From the NCBI GenBank assembly GCA_905236145.1, contig CAJOOE010000007.1, forward strand, positions 1-16,139: DNA of 16,139 bases, written 5' to 3'. Positions 1 through 7,092 of the stretch are shown here, in pieces; the stretch's first letter is position 1, and each line of letters begins with the position of its first letter. The translations under genes and the position numbers were made by a program. The notes under the pieces are model-generated. The model did not search any database and was not told where the DNA came from. It was given only the letters and a program-made list of their open reading frames with translations. The stretch is from an uncultured Selenomonadaceae bacterium. Lineage in GTDB: Bacteria > Bacillota > Negativicutes > Selenomonadales > Selenomonadaceae.

Positions 1-315
1 GGGGATCTTGTTGTTGGGATGTCCGATGAACGGGGAGCCGAATTTGCTGAAGGTCGCGATGCACTCGTCCAGGGAGAAAAATCCCCTGTGACCCAGCACC
101 GTGTAGAGGGCCTCCACAGAATGACCCTTGCTCATGACGAAACGGTCACGATCCGGATTTTTGAAGTTTTCCGGAGAGACATTCATTTGCTTGTAGTAGA
201 GGTCTACAAGAATTTCCATTACGCTCAAGTCGCCGCCGATGTGACCGGTTTTCGCCCGGTAAATCATTTCGACTACGTCTTTGCGAAGTTCAAAAGCCTT
301 CTTCTTCAAATTCAT
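1..315 (-). CDS. Transketolase, N-terminal subunit (partial, 3' end beyond window)
   Basis: First 105 codons of a split-type transketolase, starting at the ATG at 315-313 and running off the left edge. The translation begins MNLKKKAFELRKD and carries the thiamine-diphosphate-binding signatures GHIGGDLS (about residues 24-31) and SKGHSVEALY (about 65-74), both typical of the N-terminal half of transketolases. Split transketolases have an N subunit of roughly 270-280 aa followed by a separate C subunit, so about 60% of this gene and the partner are probably outside the window. The enzyme moves two-carbon ketol units between sugar phosphates in the cytosol. An AAAAAAGGAG ribosome site lies 12 nt upstream, a rather long spacing. 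It follows the isomerase gene by 69 nt on the same strand and is probably the fourth gene of the sugar operon starting at 4063. Confidence 0.92.
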   Translation of the reverse strand, partial: MNLKKKAFELRKDVVEMIYRAKTGHIGGDLSVMEILVDLYYKQMNVSPENFKNPDRDRFVMSKGHSVEALYTVLGHRGFFSLDECIATFSKFGSPFIGHPNNKIP

Positions 316-366
316 GAACTCGTCACACTCCTTTTTTAACGGATAGATTGACAGACGAACAGTGCC

Positions 367-380
367 GCCGGTTGACCGGC
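367..380 (-). other. Small perfect inverted repeat between isomerase and transketolase genes
   Basis: GCCGGT-TG-ACCGGC reads as a 6-bp GC-only stem in the 69-nt gap between the isomerase stop and the transketolase start. No T-run follows it on either strand, so it does not look like an intrinsic terminator. It could be a processing or stability hairpin in the polycistronic mRNA. The two-base loop means the inner pair would open in RNA. Confidence 0.25.
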
Positions 381-384
381 CGAC

Positions 385-1785
385 TCATTCCCCTCTTAAA
401 TAAGCCTTAACTTTTTCCTCAATCGGATCATAAAGATCCGGCTTGATTCCGATGTATTTGCAAGCCTCGTAAAGAACCGGCACAACGTCTTTGTGAATAC
501 CGACGCAGTGATGAATGTACGGGCCTTCAACGATTTTTGCCTCAAGACGTTTGATATTTTCGACTTCAACCCAAAGATACGTTCCCATGCCTTTCGGACC
601 TTCAACGCCTTTTGCATGACCGAGCAGGAGCGAATATTCGCCGTTGTCGCCGTCAAATCTGCACAAAGTTACATCGCCGTGTTTAGCCTCAGCCGTAAGA
701 CTTCCCGGATGATCGAAGGCAAGCGGATAAGTCAATTTCGCCTTTTCTTTCGCGACGGAAATCGGCCACGGGCCGCAGTGTTGCAAAAGTTCACCGTTGG
801 CAATATCCGGGTGACGGATCGTCCAGTCGGCAAAGAAAGTATGAATTTCACCCATACCCGCAGCCTCAGCCATGAGAGCGGTAATTGCACCGTGAATATC
901 CGTTTCGCAGACGACCGGATAACCTTCATCATTCAAAAGCGAATTTGCCGCACAGGGCATAATCCCCAATTCACCCTGAAGAGCATTCCAGCACTGAATC
1001 GCCGCCGCTTTGCAGTCATATTTCTTGATAAGGTGAGACATCGCAACTTTCAACGCCGCAACATTTTCGACTTCATCATCTTTAATCATGACTTCCATAT
1101 TTGCCCGGATATAGTCGATCGTTTGACGGACTTCCGTACCTTCAGCCTTTGCCTTTTTGACTTCTGCGGTAAGTTCCGGCAAAGGTATAGGCGAAAGTTG
1201 AATATTGAATCTTTCCAAAAGTTCGCCTTCGTTGCACATCGTTGACCAAAAATCAAACGGACGCGGGCCTATTTGCAAAATGCGAATATTTTTGAAAGTC
1301 TTGACCACGTTGCAGACGGCAAGAAAATCTCTCAATCCGCGTTCAAAAACCGGATCATTCAATCTGCAATTTGTCATGTAAGTGAAGGGAACGCGGAACC
1401 GACGCAAAACTTTACCGGTCGCAAAAAGTCCGCATTGAGTGTCGCGAAGTCTTACGCCGTTTTCGTCCGGACGTTCGTCCAGAGGACCCCAGAGCAAAAC
1501 CGGAACGCCCATATCTTTTGCAAGTCTGGCACATTCGTACTCCGTACCGAAATTGCAGTGCGGGAAAAACAGACCGTCAATCTTTTCCGCCTTGAATTTC
1601 TCGACAATCTTCAAGCGATCTTTTTCATCATAGAGCAAGCCTTCCGAATTGATGTCGTCAATATCGACAAAATCAATTCCCAGCTCATTCAAACGATCTT
1701 TTGTCAGACCGCGATATTTTATCGCGTCCGGTGCACTGAAGATACTTCGCCGCGTCGGTGCAAATCCCAATTTGATTTTTGCCAT
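385..1785 (-). CDS. L-fucose/L-arabinose isomerase family protein (substrate unknown)
   Basis: A 466-aa cytosolic protein of the FucI/AraA-type isomerase superfamily, which interconverts aldoses and ketoses using a divalent metal. The C-terminal half shows the family's metal/active-site region: QCWNALQGELG then CETDIHGAITALMAEAAG (about residues 265-310), FDHPGSL and a late GPYIHHCVGIHKD histidine cluster. The N-terminal half has the repeated Rossmann-like strands seen in this fold. The ATG at 1785 is preceded by GGGGGG at an acceptable distance. The gene lies between a transaldolase-type aldolase and a transketolase, after an FGGY kinase, so its ketose product is probably phosphorylated and passed to the pentose phosphate pathway. 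D-arabinose to D-ribulose or xylose to xylulose would fit, but the exact sugar is inference. Sulfosugar isomerases also occur near transaldolases or transketolases and cannot be excluded. Confidence 0.85.
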   Translation of the reverse strand: MAKIKLGFAPTRRSIFSAPDAIKYRGLTKDRLNELGIDFVDIDDINSEGLLYDEKDRLKIVEKFKAEKIDGLFFPHCNFGTEYECARLAKDMGVPVLLWGPLDERPDENGVRLRDTQCGLFATGKVLRRFRVPFTYMTNCRLNDPVFERGLRDFLAVCNVVKTFKNIRILQIGPRPFDFWSTMCNEGELLERFNIQLSPIPLPELTAEVKKAKAEGTEVRQTIDYIRANMEVMIKDDEVENVAALKVAMSHLIKKYDCKAAAIQCWNALQGELGIMPCAANSLLNDEGYPVVCETDIHGAITALMAEAAGMGEIHTFFADWTIRHPDIANGELLQHCGPWPISVAKEKAKLTYPLAFDHPGSLTAEAKHGDVTLCRFDGDNGEYSLLLGHAKGVEGPKGMGTYLWVEVENIKRLEAKIVEGPYIHHCVGIHKDVVPVLYEACKYIGIKPDLYDPIEEKVKAYLRGE

Positions 1786-1836
1786 TTTGCAACCCCCCGT
1801 TAAAAAAATTTTTTACATACGCTTATATTCAAAGCC

Positions 1837-1856
1837 GAAAGTAAATCCGTACTTTC
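1837..1856 (-). other. Intergenic hairpin between transaldolase and isomerase genes
   Basis: GAAAGTA...TACTTTC forms a perfect 7-bp stem with a 6-nt loop in the 89-nt gap between the aldolase stop and the isomerase start. In the minus-strand transcript an A/T-rich stretch follows about 20 nt later, too far for a classic terminator. It may tune mRNA stability between the two cistrons. Confidence 0.3.
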
Positions 1857-1874
1857 AACTTTTCGGTCAAAATT

Positions 1875-2555
1875 TCAAACGTCCTTCATCGTCTTGCCTT
1901 TTCCGCAAAGTTTTTCAAAATCCGCGTTGAAGGCGTTTATTGCCGTTGAAACCGCATCATTTTTTATCAAGCCGTGAATTACGTCCGGTGCAAGTGTAAC
2001 CGCTCCTATGCCGTATTCGCAAAGTTCCAAAACCTGTTGAGAATTTTTGAAACTTGCCGCCAAAACTTCCGTTTCAAAATCATTCATTTCAAAAATATCT
2101 TGAATTTTCTTTGCGGTTTCTATTCCGTTCGCTCCCAGATTGTCAATCCGATTGACGTAAGGTGCGGCAAAATTCGCTCCCGCCTTCGCCGCCAAAAATG
2201 CCTGCATGGCTGTATAAATTGCCGTCGCCGTAATTCTTGCGGTCGAGTCTTTGCGAAGCTCTTTGATTGCGACAAGTCCTTCCTCATTCACCGGAATTTT
2301 TACGCAGGTATTTTTTCCGAGTTCCCGCCGAATTTTTTCCGCATCTTGCAACATTATATCTGCGGTAATTCCCGTGACTTGGACGTGCAAATCCGAATCT
2401 TCGCCGATAAATTCGCGAATTTCTTTCAAAACGTCGAAGGGTTGCCGACCGCTTGCCGCCAAAATCGACGGGTTTGTGGACACGCCGTCCATAGGAAAGA
2501 TTCGGTAAACTTCCTTAATTTTTTGAATGTCCGCATTGTCAACCAAAAATTTCAT
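1875..2555 (-). CDS. Transaldolase / fructose-6-phosphate aldolase family (FSA/TalC type)
   Basis: A 226-aa protein of the short transaldolase subfamily (FSA/TalC/MipB), the usual length for this group. Visible family features are D6, GVSTNPSI (24-31), the Schiff-base lysine K86 in VKIPV, T111, APYVNRID (131-138) and AASFK. Two positions that separate E. coli fructose-6-phosphate aldolase from true transaldolase have the aldolase state: Q59 (Glu in TalB) and Y133 (Phe178 in TalB, Tyr131 in FsaA). It may therefore cleave or form a C-C bond between dihydroxyacetone-type donors and glyceraldehyde-3-phosphate, or act as a transaldolase; many members were named by homology only. The ATG follows GGGGGA at 8 nt spacing. 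It lies 32 nt after the kinase gene and is clearly co-transcribed with it, supporting a role in sugar phosphate breakdown in the cytosol. Confidence 0.9.
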   Translation of the reverse strand: MKFLVDNADIQKIKEVYRIFPMDGVSTNPSILAASGRQPFDVLKEIREFIGEDSDLHVQVTGITADIMLQDAEKIRRELGKNTCVKIPVNEEGLVAIKELRKDSTARITATAIYTAMQAFLAAKAGANFAAPYVNRIDNLGANGIETAKKIQDIFEMNDFETEVLAASFKNSQQVLELCEYGIGAVTLAPDVIHGLIKNDAVSTAINAFNADFEKLCGKGKTMKDV

Positions 2556-2587
2556 CGAAACTTCCCCCGCTCTTTTACCCTCAAAAT

Positions 2588-4063
2588 TTACATACTTTTT
2601 TTAACCGCCGCTTTCCAGCCTTCCAAAAGTTTTTCCCGCTTTTCGGAAGGCATTTTCGGATCGTACCGGTGCCGGGACAAATTGCCGAAAATTTTTTCCT
2701 TCTCATAAAAACCTGCGGCAATTCCCGCACAATAAGCCGCACCCATCGCCGAAAGTTCCGCGATCGGCGGGACTTCAACCGGCTTGTTCAAAATATCCGC
2801 TTGAAATTGCATCAAATATTTATTTCGTGTCGGACCGCCGTCCACCTTCAAAGATTTCAATTCGCCGTCAAAAATTTTCTCCATTAAGTCAACGACCGCA
2901 TGAATTTGATAAGCTATGCTGTCGGTCACCGCACGAACCATTTCATTTTTTCCGGTAATTCGCGTTATTCCGCAAAAAACTCCGGTCGCGTCATTTAAAT
3001 AGTAAGGAGCGCCCAGCCCGGTAAACGCCGGGACAAAATAAGACTTGTCAGCCGGGTTTGCTTTGAGTGAAAGTTCTTCGGTTTCTCCCGGCGACTCAAT
3101 CAACTTCAAATCATTCTGCAACCAGGTAATACTTGCACCGGTATAATTTATGTTTCCTTCCAGAGCGTAGAAAATTTTCTTGCCTGTGCCGTAAGCGATC
3201 GTTGTGGCAAGCCCCTGCGGACTGTAAATAAATTTTTCGCCGGTGTTCATCATTATCGAGGAGCCGGTGCCGTAAGTCGCCTTTGCAAGTCCTGCCGTGT
3301 GACAGCCCTGACCGAAAAGTGCGGCGTGAGAATCTCCGAGCATGGAGTAAACCGGCACTTTACTTTCAAAAATTCCGTCAAAGTCCGTTTCGCCGAAAAA
3401 GTCGTCGGAAAAAGTCGGCTCCGGCAAAGCGTTCATCGGAATGTTAAAAAGTTCGCAAATTTCTTCGTCCCACTTTAAAGATTTTATATTGAAAAGTTGA
3501 GTCCTGGACGCATTTGAATAGTCCGTTTTAAAAACTTTGCCGCCCGTCAATTTGTGGAGCATCCAGCTGTCGATATTTCCGATACAAAGTTCTCCGGCAT
3601 CGGCAAGCCGTTTTGCCTCCGGGACATTTTGCATAATCCAAGCCGCTTTTGCCGCCGAAAAATACGGGGAGAGCGGCAGTCCGGTGCGTTCTTTGACGAG
3701 AGTGGAAAAACCTTTCCGGTCGAGTGCGTCGCAAATTTTCGCCCCTCGAGCACACTGCCAAACAATCGCCGGATAAATGCTTTTCCCGGTTTTCCCGTTC
3801 CACGCCAAAGTTGTTTCACGCTGATTGCTTATCCCGACTGCGGCAACGTCCGAGCCGGTCAATCCGATTTTTTCGACTGCGGAGCCGACAAGATTTTTTA
3901 TATTTCGCCAAATTTCTTCCGGATCGTGTTCGACCCAACCTTTGTCGTTAATGTACTGCTTGTGATTTTCGGCGACCTGATACGCAATTTTTCCTTCCCC
4001 GTCAAAGAGTAAAACTTTCGTCCCCTGCGTACTCTGGTCGATTCCGATAACATATTTCGGCAT
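2588..4063 (-). CDS. FGGY-family carbohydrate kinase, glycerol-kinase-like
   Basis: A 491-aa FGGY kinase, normal length, resembling GlpK along its whole length: IGIDQSTQGTK at the N-terminal phosphate loop (D9), GWVEHDPEEIW (42-52), NQRETT (80-85), PAIVWQCARG, PYFS, NIDSWMLHKLTGG, GDSHAALFGQ, ATYGTGSS and KVDGGPTRNKYLMQFQADIL. Known GlpK glycerol-contact residues are mostly kept (R82, E83, W102, Y134, D244; E. coli R83, E84, W103, Y135, D245), but the position of F270 is serine (S269). The fructose-1,6-bisphosphate-binding loop of E. coli GlpK is not recognisable. With an isomerase, aldolase and transketolase downstream, a ketose or polyol substrate seems more likely than glycerol. The start is supported by GGGGAG 8 nt upstream. 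It is the first gene of the operon, behind the promoter at 4142-4114. An automatic label of glycerol kinase or xylulokinase would be unsafe. Confidence 0.88.
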   Translation of the reverse strand: MPKYVIGIDQSTQGTKVLLFDGEGKIAYQVAENHKQYINDKGWVEHDPEEIWRNIKNLVGSAVEKIGLTGSDVAAVGISNQRETTLAWNGKTGKSIYPAIVWQCARGAKICDALDRKGFSTLVKERTGLPLSPYFSAAKAAWIMQNVPEAKRLADAGELCIGNIDSWMLHKLTGGKVFKTDYSNASRTQLFNIKSLKWDEEICELFNIPMNALPEPTFSDDFFGETDFDGIFESKVPVYSMLGDSHAALFGQGCHTAGLAKATYGTGSSIMMNTGEKFIYSPQGLATTIAYGTGKKIFYALEGNINYTGASITWLQNDLKLIESPGETEELSLKANPADKSYFVPAFTGLGAPYYLNDATGVFCGITRITGKNEMVRAVTDSIAYQIHAVVDLMEKIFDGELKSLKVDGGPTRNKYLMQFQADILNKPVEVPPIAELSAMGAAYCAGIAAGFYEKEKIFGNLSRHRYDPKMPSEKREKLLEGWKAAVKKSM

Positions 4064-4113
4064 TTCCTCAGCTCCCCTCGTCGGTTTAAAAAAACTCTTT
4101 AAATCTTAATCGG

Positions 4114-4142
4114 ATTTTAATATTTGTTTAATTGAAAGTCAA
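4114..4142 (-). promoter_or_regulatory. Sigma-70-type promoter of the sugar catabolic operon
   Basis: On the minus strand TTGACT (4142-4137) and TAAAAT (4119-4114) are separated by exactly 17 nt, matching the -35/-10 consensus at 5/6 in each box. The predicted transcription start is near 4107, giving a leader of about 44 nt before the kinase ATG. The upstream DNA is strongly A/T-rich and could act as an UP element. Confidence 0.75.
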
Positions 4143-4181
4143 CGAAAATTTTGAAGTTTTCAAAAAAATTTTTGTAAAAGA

Positions 4182-4204
4182 CAAACGTATTCTCAAATTC
4201 GTAT
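4182..4204. repeat. Degenerate repeated CAAA..CGTAT pair upstream of the sugar operon promoter
   Basis: CAAACGTATT is followed after two bases by CAAATTCGTAT, a direct repeat with a 2-nt insertion; the same stretch also reads as an imperfect palindrome (ACGtATT/AAaTtCGT). It sits about 40-60 bp upstream of the -35 box, where an activator might bind. It is short and imperfect, so this is only a candidate operator. Confidence 0.2.
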
Positions 4205-4229
4205 GAAAAAACCGATTGTTTAAAAAAAT

Positions 4230-4263
4230 TTAAAAACCGAGTAAACACAGTTTAACTCGGTTT
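4230..4263 (-). terminator. Intrinsic terminator after the epimerase gene
   Basis: In the minus-strand transcript ACCGAG-T-TAAAC-TGT-GTTTA-CTCGGT (4261-4236) forms an 11-bp stem with a single bulged T and a 3-nt loop, followed at once by a T-run (TTTTTAAATTTTTTT). It lies about 30 nt past the epimerase stop codon and upstream of the kinase promoter, so it separates the lipid-sugar cassette from the sugar catabolic operon. An outer AACCGAT/ATCGGTT pairing (4210-4216 with 4264-4270) could enlarge the stem. Confidence 0.85.
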
Positions 4264-4290
4264 ATCGGTTGTTGCAAAAATATTCTTATG

Positions 4291-5241
4291 TTACTTCGTG
4301 TCGAACGCGGTTTTAAATCGTGAAATTGAATAATCGTATAATTTTTTCAAACCGTCTTTAAGCGGCGTTTTCGGTTGCCAGCCCAATTTCTTGCCGGCGT
4401 TCACATTGGACAGAATGGATCTCCGAATATCTCCCGCACGTTCCGGAGCGTAAGTCACATTTATCTTTTTGCCGGCAAGGTCGCTCAATATTGCAGGAAG
4501 TTCATTGATACAAGTTTCCGTTTGAGTGCTTACATTGTAAATATCGTTTGCCTCAGGTGCGGTAAGTGCGGCAACAATAGCGTCCGCAACGTCGCCGGCA
4601 TAGATAAAGTCCCGCGTCTGTTCGCCGTCGCCGTAAATCGTTATGTCTTTATTGCCGACCGTCTGCCTGACGAAAACGCTGATAACGCCGCCTTCGCCGC
4701 CGTCGCCCTGTCGCTCCCCGTAAACATTGGCAAAACGAAGTATCGCATACTCCAAGCCGTACATATCGTGATAAAGCCGGATATATCTTTCGACCGTCGC
4801 TTTACTCAATCCGTAACATGACATGGGAGCGGTCGGCAAGGTTTCGGGCAACGGCAGCAAAGATTCGTCAACATCTCCGTAAGTCGCCGCAGACGAGGCA
4901 AAGATAAATCTTTTGACACCGGTTTTTCTTGCCGTTTCAAGCAGGTTTATCGAACCGACGACATTTTCTTCGGCATCGAAAACGGGCCGCTCCACAGAAA
5001 CATTGACCATAGTCTGTCCCGCCAAATGGACAACCGCATCAAATCGCTCACGTTCAAATATTGACGATACATTCGACGAATTTATATCCGTCACGAATAA
5101 TTTTGTGTTGTCGGGAAGATTTTTTTTACTGCCCGAAGACAAATTATCCAAAACAAAAACTTCAAACCGGTTTTCGATAAGTTTCGGGACAAGGTGTGAA
5201 CCGATAAATCCGGCTCCGCCCGTGACCAATATCTTTTTCAT
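4291..5241 (-). CDS. NAD-dependent sugar epimerase (GalE-like, extended SDR)
   Basis: A 316-aa extended short-chain dehydrogenase/reductase of the nucleotide-sugar epimerase group. It opens with the NAD-binding Rossmann motif GGAGFIGSH, followed by LDNLSSG, VVHLAGQ, the catalytic serine region FASSAATYGD, the YGLSK Tyr-Lys pair, LRFANVYGERQ and GDGEQTRDFIYAGDVA. These are hallmarks of UDP-glucose/UDP-GlcNAc 4-epimerases, which act in the cytosol on UDP-sugars. A nine-codon in-frame extension to an upstream ATG at 5268 exists, but the ATG at 5241 has GGGAG 8 nt before it and gives the canonical MKKILVTGGAGFIG start, so I prefer it. It lies 64 nt after the deacetylase gene and is the last gene before a terminator. 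In this setting it could make the UDP-hexosamine or UDP-galactose used by the neighbouring glycosyltransferase. The exact substrate is not readable. Confidence 0.88.
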   Translation of the reverse strand: MKKILVTGGAGFIGSHLVPKLIENRFEVFVLDNLSSGSKKNLPDNTKLFVTDINSSNVSSIFERERFDAVVHLAGQTMVNVSVERPVFDAEENVVGSINLLETARKTGVKRFIFASSAATYGDVDESLLPLPETLPTAPMSCYGLSKATVERYIRLYHDMYGLEYAILRFANVYGERQGDGGEGGVISVFVRQTVGNKDITIYGDGEQTRDFIYAGDVADAIVAALTAPEANDIYNVSTQTETCINELPAILSDLAGKKINVTYAPERAGDIRRSILSNVNAGKKLGWQPKTPLKDGLKKLYDYSISRFKTAFDTK

Positions 5242-5249
5242 TTGCTGTT

Positions 5250-5254
5250 CTCCC
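5250..5254 (-). promoter_or_regulatory. Ribosome binding site that sets the epimerase start
   Basis: GGGAG on the minus strand, 8 nt upstream of the ATG at 5241-5239. It lies inside the longer open frame that begins at 5268, which argues that translation starts at 5241. Confidence 0.7.
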
Positions 5255-5305
5255 ATTTGTCCTGCCAAAAATTGATATTCAGGAATTTACGACGAGATTT
5301 TTAAT

Positions 5306-6151
5306 TTATAAATCGCCGAAATTGATCAACTTTATTCCCCGACCGACCAACCGCTCTTTAACGTCTGCCGTGCAGACGGCTTTAAATTCGCCTTCGTAAT
5401 CATGCCGCCAGCCGACTTCTTCGGCTATAATTTCATTGTCAAGTCCCGGATGTAACATAACTTCCACAGTGCCTTCGGTGAAGGTATCCGCCAATTCCGA
5501 CATAAATTCTGCCGACACGGCACCGCCCGCCACTTGACCCGCAAAATTATCCGGATAAGCAAAACCCCGTTTTTTTGCCAATCGTTTATTTCGATATGCC
5601 AATACTTCCAAACCGAATTTACCGACCAAATCGCCCGGACCCGGCCACGGCTTAAAGGGGTTGCCGTAAATGCCTCGCGAAATCCGCACCCGTTTAATAT
5701 TCCGCTCCGCCGCCAATGTCAATACAAGAGGAAAAATTCCCGGCAACATGTGCAAATGTTGATGACTGTCGATATGCGTGGGGGTAAGACCTGCCTTCAA
5801 AACTTTGTCCGTTTGTGCCGCCAATTCCCTGCGTATTTCCTTACGCGAAATTTTTCCTTTTAAAAACTGTTTCACAAATGCACCGTGATCCGGAAAAAAA
5901 TTGCCGTCCGGCATCAACAGAGAAGGTATTTCGGTCGGGGGAAGTACGGGATTTCCGTCCACCAATGTCAAATGCACACCTGTGCCGAGTTGCGGGCGGG
6001 ATTTGGCAATTTCGACGGCCTCCTCAAAATATTCCTTGCCCGCCATTATACTTGCCGACAGTAACCCGCCTTCATCGACGGCTTGAGCCACTGCCCGGTT
6101 AATCAGAGGATGACGACCGAAATCATCGGCATTGACAATCAGCCGTTTCAA
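5306..6151 (-). CDS. YdjC/ChbG-HpnK family carbohydrate deacetylase, NaxD-like by context
   Basis: A 281-aa member of the YdjC/ChbG/HpnK deacetylase family. It shows the metal-site motif NADDFG (residues 7-12), GVHLTL with H60, the HIDSHQHLH block (126-134) and a C-terminal VMLHPG. These enzymes remove N-acetyl groups from amino sugars through a metal-dependent reaction. There is no signal peptide, so it acts at the cytosolic face. The start is a TTG whose last two bases are shared with the TGA of the upstream glycosyltransferase, with GGAGG 10 nt before it, so the two genes are translationally coupled. That coupling, with an ArnT-like transferase in the same operon, parallels Francisella NaxD and Bordetella LgmC, which deacetylate undecaprenyl-phosphate-linked hexosamine before transfer to lipid A. 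ChbG-type chitooligosaccharide or HpnK hopanoid roles are less likely because no such neighbours are seen. Confidence 0.88.
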   Translation of the reverse strand: MKRLIVNADDFGRHPLINRAVAQAVDEGGLLSASIMAGKEYFEEAVEIAKSRPQLGTGVHLTLVDGNPVLPPTEIPSLLMPDGNFFPDHGAFVKQFLKGKISRKEIRRELAAQTDKVLKAGLTPTHIDSHQHLHMLPGIFPLVLTLAAERNIKRVRISRGIYGNPFKPWPGPGDLVGKFGLEVLAYRNKRLAKKRGFAYPDNFAGQVAGGAVSAEFMSELADTFTEGTVEVMLHPGLDNEIIAEEVGWRHDYEGEFKAVCTADVKERLVGRGIKLINFGDL

Positions 6152-7077
6152 CTCTTATCTTCCTCCTTGTTTTTGATTAAGTACAAGGGTCGATTCTTGA
6201 CTTCCGTATAAATACGCCCCAAATATTCTCCCATAATGCCCAGCATAATCAACTGCGTACCGCCGAACAGCGACATACAAACCATGATGGTCGTCCAGCC
6301 GGATACAACTTCATCGCAGATATAAACATAAAGGACATGGAGCAACAGAAGAAAACTCAACACGGCAAAGAGCAATCCCGCCACAAATGCCGCACGCAAA
6401 GGAACGACCGAATAGCCGACAATGCCGTCCACAGCCAGCTTTACCATTTTACTCAATGAATATTTGGACTTACCCGCAAATCGCGGCGAGGCGATAAAGG
6501 GGACTTCCGCCACTTTGTAACCCAACAGCGTAACCATACCACGCAAAAAACGATCGTGTTCCCTGTACTTTCCCAGAGCCTCCACCGCCTGTCTGTCCAA
6601 CAGGCGAAAATCGGAACCGCCGGGACGAATACGAACGCCGGACAACCGGTTTATAAGACGATAATACATTTCGGAACTTTTCTTTTTAAACCGGGAAACT
6701 CCCTGCGTATCCTTGCGAATGGTTTGCACGACGTGATAACCCTCTTCCCATTTTGCCAAAAGTTCCGGCAAAAGTTCCGGCGGGTGTTGCATATCGCCGT
6801 CCATAGAGATAACGGCATCACCCTTTGCATGGTCAAGACCGCAGGTCAGGGCAATCTGGTGACCGCAGTTGCGGGACAGCGACAGAACGTGAATATTGGA
6901 AAACTTCTTCTGCAAATCTTCCAATATCTCAAGGCTGTTGTCACGAGAACCGTCGTCAACAAACAGCAGATCCCACTCATACGGCTGTTTATCCATAACC
7001 TCCTTAACGGCGGCTGTGAAATGCAGTATATTATCTCCTTCGTTATATACAGGCACTACAATCGAAACACTTTTCAA
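6148..7077 (-). CDS. GT2 polyprenyl-phosphate glycosyltransferase (ArnC/GtrB/DPM1-like)
   Basis: A 309-aa family 2 glycosyltransferase. The N-terminal catalytic domain has IVVPVYNEGDN (about 5-15), FVDDGSRDNS, ALTCGLDHAKGD and the metal/nucleotide DxD region SMDGDMQHPPE, then a HDRFLRGM block. The C-terminal third carries two clear membrane segments (roughly residues 230-290) ending in GEYLGRIYTEVKNRP, the signature of the GtrB/ArnC/YfdH type that loads a sugar from UDP-sugar onto undecaprenyl phosphate at the inner leaflet. The start is a TTG with an AGGGGGCAAGGA ribosome site, 15 nt after the stop of the GT83 gene. The stop overlaps the start of the deacetylase gene. Its product is therefore probably an Und-P-linked acetylated aminosugar handed to that deacetylase. 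The donor sugar itself cannot be read from the sequence. Confidence 0.9.
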   Translation of the reverse strand: MKSVSIVVPVYNEGDNILHFTAAVKEVMDKQPYEWDLLFVDDGSRDNSLEILEDLQKKFSNIHVLSLSRNCGHQIALTCGLDHAKGDAVISMDGDMQHPPELLPELLAKWEEGYHVVQTIRKDTQGVSRFKKKSSEMYYRLINRLSGVRIRPGGSDFRLLDRQAVEALGKYREHDRFLRGMVTLLGYKVAEVPFIASPRFAGKSKYSLSKMVKLAVDGIVGYSVVPLRAAFVAGLLFAVLSFLLLLHVLYVYICDEVVSGWTTIMVCMSLFGGTQLIMLGIMGEYLGRIYTEVKNRPLYLIKNKEEDKS

Positions 7078-7092
7078 ATCCTTGCCCCCTAA

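Noticed and set aside
493..1245. Long plus-strand open frame of 250 codons opposite the isomerase gene
   Set aside because: It is antisense to a clear isomerase reading frame, its product has no recognisable domain and is rich in Phe/Arg as expected from a shadow frame.
1..4063. Sulfoquinovose degradation operon (isomerase plus transaldolase or transketolase)
   Set aside because: The presence of a GlpK-like kinase and the absence of visible sulfonate-specific genes fit a phosphorylative sugar route better, though the missing left side leaves some doubt.
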